From: Strongylocentrotus purpuratus
Lineage: Eukaryota; Echinodermata; Echinoidea; Camarodonta; Strongylocentrotidae
Direction: 5' to 3'
Length of the DNA: 64,000 bases
NCBI RefSeq assembly: GCF_000002235.5
Contig: NW_022145601.1
Location: 7,045,322 to 7,109,321 of the forward strand
Part shown: positions 58,523 through 64,000 of the stretch, one piece after another
Layout of the letters: each line of letters opens with the position of its first letter
How positions within the stretch are numbered: position 1 is the stretch's first letter
Notes under the pieces: model-generated
What the model saw: the letters and a program-made list of their open reading frames with translations, nothing else
Told to the model about the DNA's origin: nothing
The model's database searches: none
Position numbers and translations under genes: made by a program

Positions 58523-61199
58523 TAGATGGGACCCCCCTGGCGATTAATGTGGGGGGGGGGGGTGATTTTTCAAATTTTCGAGGGCCAAACAAAAAAATAG
58601 TGCTCTCTACCCCCCCCCCCCCCCCTCCCCCTTCCCCCTCTACCACTGAGTGAAATATCGGCCGGCACGATTTTTTTTTATTTCAGCACATTAAATTTCA
58701 AATTGATTTCAAGTTTGGGCCCCCCTAAGAAATCCTGAATCCGCGCCGATACCCACCCCCCCCCCCCCCCCAAATAAAAATCCCAAGGCTCCCCTGTAGT
58801 TTTTTTCTACATTGCTCCCCCCCCCCCCGCAAAAGGTCCCTATTTTCTCATTGTTTTACATCAACAACAACAACAACAATAATATTTATTATAAAACTCC
58901 AAAATTGGTTTGTTTTTATAAATAATAATATCTGCCCGGCAAAATATTTGAAGTAAGTATGTAGATTAAGATCATCAGACTTTATTACACTGATGAGGTG
59001 TATTGGGTTCTCTTCACTTGTCTCTTTCTGGCTCTCTTTCTCTTTCTCTCTCTCTCTCTCTCTCTCATTGGGACTGAAAAAGTATTGAATGTAATAATGT
59101 TTGATAAATAGATAAAACAGGATTCCTGTCCTTCTTGTACTTCGTAAATATAATACTTTACCTTGCTTACAAGTTAATTGCAAGCTCATTGTATAGATCA
59201 ATTAAGAGAATAGCAATAAATATGGACTTTGAGTGAGATCAAAATGGGTTTGACATCAGTTTTTCTTTTTCAAAGATTAAAAAAAAGCAACAGCTGGGTG
59301 TCGAACCCGATACCTTCCAGTTACCAGGCGATTGCCTACCCACTAGACTAAAGTGTCACATTGCTAATCTCCATGTTTTTTTTTCATACTTATACTTATT
59401 GTTGTAGATGTAGCAAAAGAAAAAAACGCAACAGCTGGGGGTCGAACCCGATACCTTCCAGTTACCAGGCGATTGCCTACCCACTAGACTAAAGTGTCAC
59501 ATTGCTAATCTCCATGGTTTTTTTTCATACTTATACTTATTGTTGTAGATGTAGCAAAAGAAAAAAACGCAACAGCTGGGGGTCGAACCCGATACCTTCC
59601 AGTTATCAGACGATTGCCTACCCACTAGACTAAAGTGTCACATTGCTAATCTTCATGTATTCTTCATACTTACACTAATTGTTGTAGATGTAGCAAAAGA
59701 TGTTTTCTGACTAATTCAGAGAGTCGCTTGTTAAAGAAAAAGTATTACATGCTATTTTTTCTTTGTTGAGGGGGGGGGTGTCCCCTTTAAAAAGAGATGA
59801 CAAGTCAATATTATGGAGTGAAGAAAAAAAATAACATGGGTTTATATAAAGGAGAAACTGAGACTCGAACCGAGTACATTGCATTGTGAAGTGATCACTT
59901 TTATCCACAAGACCATTTTGCCTCACCGTGATAACTGGTTCGCTTTTTGTTGTTAACACTTTCTGCATGCTAATGACTTTACAAAATGTGCCGATTTACT
60001 GATTTGACGCTTTCGGGATGCATTATTATCATCATTTTTGTAGTCCGATGTTGTCAAGATTGCCCGTATTTTTTTTCATTCAGTTACTGATATTACTGAT
60101 ATAATAGTGAGGTTTTATGTTTATTTCATTTAATTTGCAAACTGCTGACTTAAACTTAAAGTGATATGACAAGAGGCCACTGCCCTCACATAGTATAATG
60201 AATAGAACACGGGTCTATTCAATTCAGTATATGCTACGAATTCTATAACAGGGCACCAATGAATAGGGAAGCTTGGCTATTCGATTCTGTTTTCAATAGC
60301 TTGCACCTGCAATTTTTGAATAGTTACGTAACAAACTACTCAGCTCTTTCTGACATGGCATCAATAATATTAGTGAATTGAAAACAAACCTGACCCTCCC
60401 TTCACTGAGTGACTTTTGTTTGGTCAAATGCGAGGATTACCAAAGAGGAGGTAATAATAGCATTCCTGACATTGCAACAATGACCGCGTTATTTTGATGC
60501 ATTGTCCCTAAACCTACCGAAGAGGCTCTTTGTCCTTGTCTGGGAGGACAAGCACTTTAGACTGGGACTGTAGTCTGATTTCAAGAAAGGAAAACAATTT
60601 CGGGACAGTTCAAAATAATGCTTGGAAATGGAAATTCAAATGATACCGTTTTAAAAACCAGAAAGATATGGTTTGAGGACAAGAAGCAGGATGTAATTCA
60701 TTGCTCGGCAATCTTGACTGTATTTAAAACAGAGCATCCAATATACCTGATATTTAATAGTACTGTACAATGTCAATTAAATAAAATAACTAAATAAACA
60801 AACAAATAATGGACCTCTTTAGCCAAGACTGTGGATTTTTATTGTTGAGCACTAAATGATTCTGCTCGGTCATACAGGCTAGGTGGGGGAATGCTTTCAA
60901 TAGACTTAAATTTGAAAGGCCCTTTGTATCACTTCGTGCAAAATGACATAGGGCACTTCTAATAAATTTATACGAGAAGTAAAACCCTGTTCATCATTGT
61001 TTTCGTGTTGCAAAGTTGTTTACAGACTGAAAAAGGGATAGTACGGGACTGTAGAGAGTGAATAAAACTAGGAAATTATAATTGCAAATGTAAAACAACG
61101 TTGTAAACCTAGCAATAAGAGGCTCTTGAATGCAGTTTTTAAATGGACATGGCTTTGGGGCCCGCTAGCTGTCGATTGCCAGCTAGCTGTCGATTGCCA
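58523..61199. repeat. Macrosatellite unit 5
   Basis: Collinear with unit 4 but its 18-bp array is reduced to two copies (61164-61199), and the preceding GGGGCTACCCGCTACCGCC phrase is shortened to GGGGCCCGC. tRNA-like cassettes at 59287-59645 and 59862-59937. Confidence 0.9.
59287..59645 (-). repeat. tRNA-like triple cassette, unit 5
   Basis: Same three cassettes with intact A-box-like, B-box-like and T-run elements. Confidence 0.6.
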
Positions 61200-61319
61200 A
61201 TGACTTTACATGTTAATGTTAACATGTTAATGTTAACATGTTAATGTTAACATGTTAATGTTAACATGTTAATGTTAACATGTTAATGTTTTACATGTTA
61301 ATGTTACATGTTAATGTTA
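61200..61319. repeat. 14-bp self-complementary repeat CATGTTAATGTTAA
   Basis: About eight copies of CATGTTAATGTTAA, itself rich in inverted symmetry (GTTAAC, CATG). It is bordered on both sides by TGACTTTACA. The unit resembles GTTAACAC...GCATGTTAATGACTT of the older units (63110-63130), from which it probably expanded. Confidence 0.85.
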
Positions 61320-62530
61320 ATGACTTTACAAAATATGCCGATTTACTGATTTCACGCTTTCGGGAGGCATATTTATTATTATTTTTGTAGTCCGATGTTG
61401 TCAAGATTGCCCCTAATTTTTTTCTTTCAGTTACTGATATATTAGGGAGGTTTTATGTTATTTTCATTTATTCTGCAAACTACTGACTTTAACTTAAAGT
61501 GATATGACAATAGGTTACTGCCCTGACATTGCATAATGAATAGAACACGGGTCTATTGAATTTAGTATACGCTACGAATTCTATAAAAGGGCACCAATGA
61601 ATAAAGGAAGCTTGGCTTTTCAATAGCTTGCACCTGCAATTTTTGAATAGTTACGTAACAAACTACTCAGCTCTTTCAGACATGGCATCAATTAATGAAT
61701 TGAAGAAAAAAAATCCGACCCTCCCTTCATTGAGCGAATACTTTTGGCAAATACGTGGATTACCAAAGAGGTAATAATAGCATTCCTGACATTGCAACAA
61801 TGACAGCATTATTTTAAAGTATTGTCCCTAAAGGTAGCCTGCTGAATAAGCTATTTATCCTTGTCTGAGAGGACAAGGCCTTTCAATATCCCCATGCATA
61901 AGAAAAGAATAGGCTGGGGCTGTAGTCTGATTTCAAGAAAGGAAAACAATTTCGGGACAGTTCAAAATAATGCTGGGAAATGGAAATTCAAATGATACCG
62001 TTTTAAAAACCAGTAATTAGATATGATTTTAGGACGAGAATCAGAAGATAATTCATTGCTCGACAGTCTATTTGATTGTATTTAAAACAGAGTATCTAAT
62101 ATACCTGATATGTAATAGTACACTGTCAATTAAAACAAATAACTAAATAAACAAACAAATATAGACCTCTTGACCCAAGACTGGGGGTTTTTATTGTTGA
62201 GCACTATTTAATTTTGCTCGGGTATACAGGCGAGGTGGGGTGAATGCTTTCAAATGTAAAAGGCCCTTTGTCTCACCTCGTGCAAGATTAGGGCGCTTTT
62301 ATTAAATTTATAGGAGGAGTAAAACACCGTTCATTGCATGCATGCTACAAATAAGTTGTATACAGACTGGAAAAGGATAGTACGGGACAGTAGAGAGTGA
62401 TTTAAACGAGGAAATTAGGATTGAAAATGTAAAAAAACGTTGTTGACCTGGCAATAAGAGCTAGGCTCTTGAATCTTGTTTTAAAAATGAACATGGCTCT
62501 GTGGCTACCGCTACCGACCGCCAGCTACCC
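61320..62530. repeat. Older diverged macrosatellite body, copy A
   Basis: Collinear with the unit body (for example 57060-58250) but with many substitutions and indels. It ends in a CTACCGCTACCGACCGCCAG phrase where the 18-bp array would start; the array itself is missing. Confidence 0.85.
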
Positions 62531-63117
62531 CCCCCCCCTCGGCCCCCCCCCAAAAAAAAAATAAAAAATAAAATAAAAAATAAAAAAAATAAAAAATAAA
62601 AAAATTGTATCAATCAATTAAAAGAATAGCAATAAGTATGGACTTTAAGTGAGATAAAAAAAAGGGGTTTAACATAAGTTTTTCTATTACAAAGATTTTT
62701 TTTTAAAGCACTTGCTGTGTGTCGAACCCGATACCTTCCAGTTACCAGGCAATTGCCTATCCACTAGACTAAATTAAATGTGTCACACTGCCAATCTCTA
62801 TGTATTTTTTCATATTGATACTTATTGTTGTAGATGTAGCAAAAGATGTATTCTAACGACTAAGTAATTCAAAAAGTCGCCCTTAAAAAAAAAAAAAAGA
62901 GTATCACATGTTATTTACTCCTTTGTTTAGAAGGTGGGGGGTGACCCCTTTAAAAAAGAGATGGAAAGTCAGTATCATGGGGTGAAGAAAAATAATAATA
63001 AAAAAATAAAGGAGAAGCTGGGAGTCGAACCGGATACATTACATTGTGATGCGATCAGTCTTATCCACAAGACCACTTTGCCTCAGTGCCATTCTCTGGT
63101 TCGTTTGTTGTTAACAC
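62531..63117. repeat. Older diverged head with tRNA-like cassettes
   Basis: A/T-rich AAATAAAA tract at 62551-62605, then one (not three) cassette of the first tRNA-like type (about 62715-62790) and one of the second type (63013-63085). The single first-type cassette suggests that the triplet in the younger units arose by local amplification. Confidence 0.7.
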
Positions 63118-63870
63118 TTTCTGCATGTTAATGACTTTACAAAATATGCCGATTTACTGATTTCACGCTTTCGGGAGGCATATTTATTATTATTTTTGTA
63201 GTCCGATGTTGTCAAGATTGCCCCTAATTTTTTTCTTTCAGTTACTGATATATTAGGGATGTTTTATGTTATTTTCATTTATTCTGCAAACTACTGACTT
63301 TAACTTAAAGTGATATGACAATAGGTTACTGCCCTGACATAGCATGATGAATAGAACACGGGTCTATTAATTTAGTATACGCTACGAATTCTATAAAAGG
63401 GCACCAATGAATAAAGGAAGCTTGGCTTTTCAATAGCTTGCACCTGCAATTTTTGAATAGTTACGTACCAAACTACTCAGCTCTTTCAGATATGGCATCA
63501 ATTAATGAATTGAAGAAAACAAATCCGACCCTCCCTTCATTGAGCGAATACTTTTGGCAAATACGTGGATTACCAAAGAGGTAATAATAGCATTCCTGAC
63601 ATTGCAACAATGACAGCATTATTTTAAAGTATTGTCTCTAAAGGTAGCATACTGAATAAGCTATTTATCCTTGTCTGGGAGGACAAGGCCTTTCAATATC
63701 CCCATGCATAAGAAAAGAATAGGCTGGGGCTGTAGTCTGATTTCAAGAAAGGAAAACAATTTCGGGACAGTTCAAAATAATGCTTGGAAATGGAAATTCA
63801 AATGATACCGTTTTAAAAACCATCAATTATATATGATTTTAGGACAAGAATCAGAAGATTCGTAAATATT
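63118..63870. repeat. Older diverged macrosatellite body, copy B (partial)
   Basis: Very similar to 61320-62040, so copies A and B form their own tandem with a spacing of about 1.8 kb. Ends abruptly near ATCAGAAGATTCGTAAATAT. Confidence 0.85.
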
Positions 63871-64000
63871 CATAATTGAATGACACACGCCCTTAAAACT
63901 AAAACAACAACAACAACAACATGATTTTTCCGTAGAGATCAGTGGGTTGTATTTAATACTATAGGAGCAGCAGCAGCTACAGTACCGTACCTGCCCGGTA
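63871..64000. other. Right window edge, unique DNA
   Basis: CAACAACAACAACAACAAC microsatellite, then GCAGCAGCAGC and ACCGTACCTGCCCGGTA. Too short to annotate. Confidence 0.5.

Overview
This is an AT-rich animal genome window, dominated by repeats. Bacterial signals are absent: genes are split by GT-AG introns, and there are LINE, SINE-like and DNA-transposon remnants, tRNA-derived elements, CT/GA microsatellites and many poly(G)/poly(C) runs. The style of the repeats (poly-C hAT-type MITEs, L2/CR1-like LINEs, an interstitial TTAGGG stretch) suggests a marine deuterostome, most likely an echinoderm such as a sea urchin. That assignment is inference. Only two host genes can be read with confidence. 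The first is the 3' part of a leucine-rich-repeat protein gene (+ strand, 11856-15819, six exons). The second is a complete peroxin-10 gene, PEX10 (- strand, 27764-32871, seven coding exons, 300 residues, C-terminal C3HC4 RING). Weaker coding signals are a phase-compatible exon pair (21662-22423, +), a terminal-exon candidate (47457-47562, -), a decayed RecQ-type helicase fragment (44640-45047, -) and C2H2/DUF4806-like fragments (25160-26300, +). Layout: 1-8530 is a direct tandem duplication (start-to-start spacing 5130 bp). Copy 1 carries a CACTA-ended MITE that copy 2 lacks. 8531-10000 holds a hAT MITE with a perfect 8-bp target duplication, a LINE fragment and pyrimidine-rich minisatellite. 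10825-10924 is a 100-bp hAT-type foldback element. 11.8-16.6 kb is the LRR gene, followed by two decayed copies of its last exon. 16.6-21.6 kb is mostly small inverted-repeat elements and a LINE tail. 22.9-27.1 kb has a promoter-like CCAAT/CCAAT/TATA cluster ahead of a fossil Ty3/gypsy-like gag region, present twice and flanked by an ~0.8-kb direct repeat. 27.7-32.9 kb is PEX10, with MITEs in its introns. 35.07-36.40 kb is a 5'-truncated L2/CR1-like LINE. 38978-42467 is a composite hAT-ended element with a 1.49-kb mariner-like foldback element nested in it. From 47.75 kb to nearly the end lies a macrosatellite of ~2.9-kb units. Each full unit contains three tandem tRNA-like Pol III-type cassettes, a fourth tRNA-like cassette of another type, and an 18-bp satellite array. 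Two older, diverged units follow at 61.3-63.87 kb. The macrosatellite with its internal tRNA-like cassettes is the least conventional structure in the window. No pathway links the genes seen: PEX10 is a peroxisomal housekeeping gene and the LRR protein is unassigned. No CRISPR array, rRNA or convincing functional tRNA gene was found.
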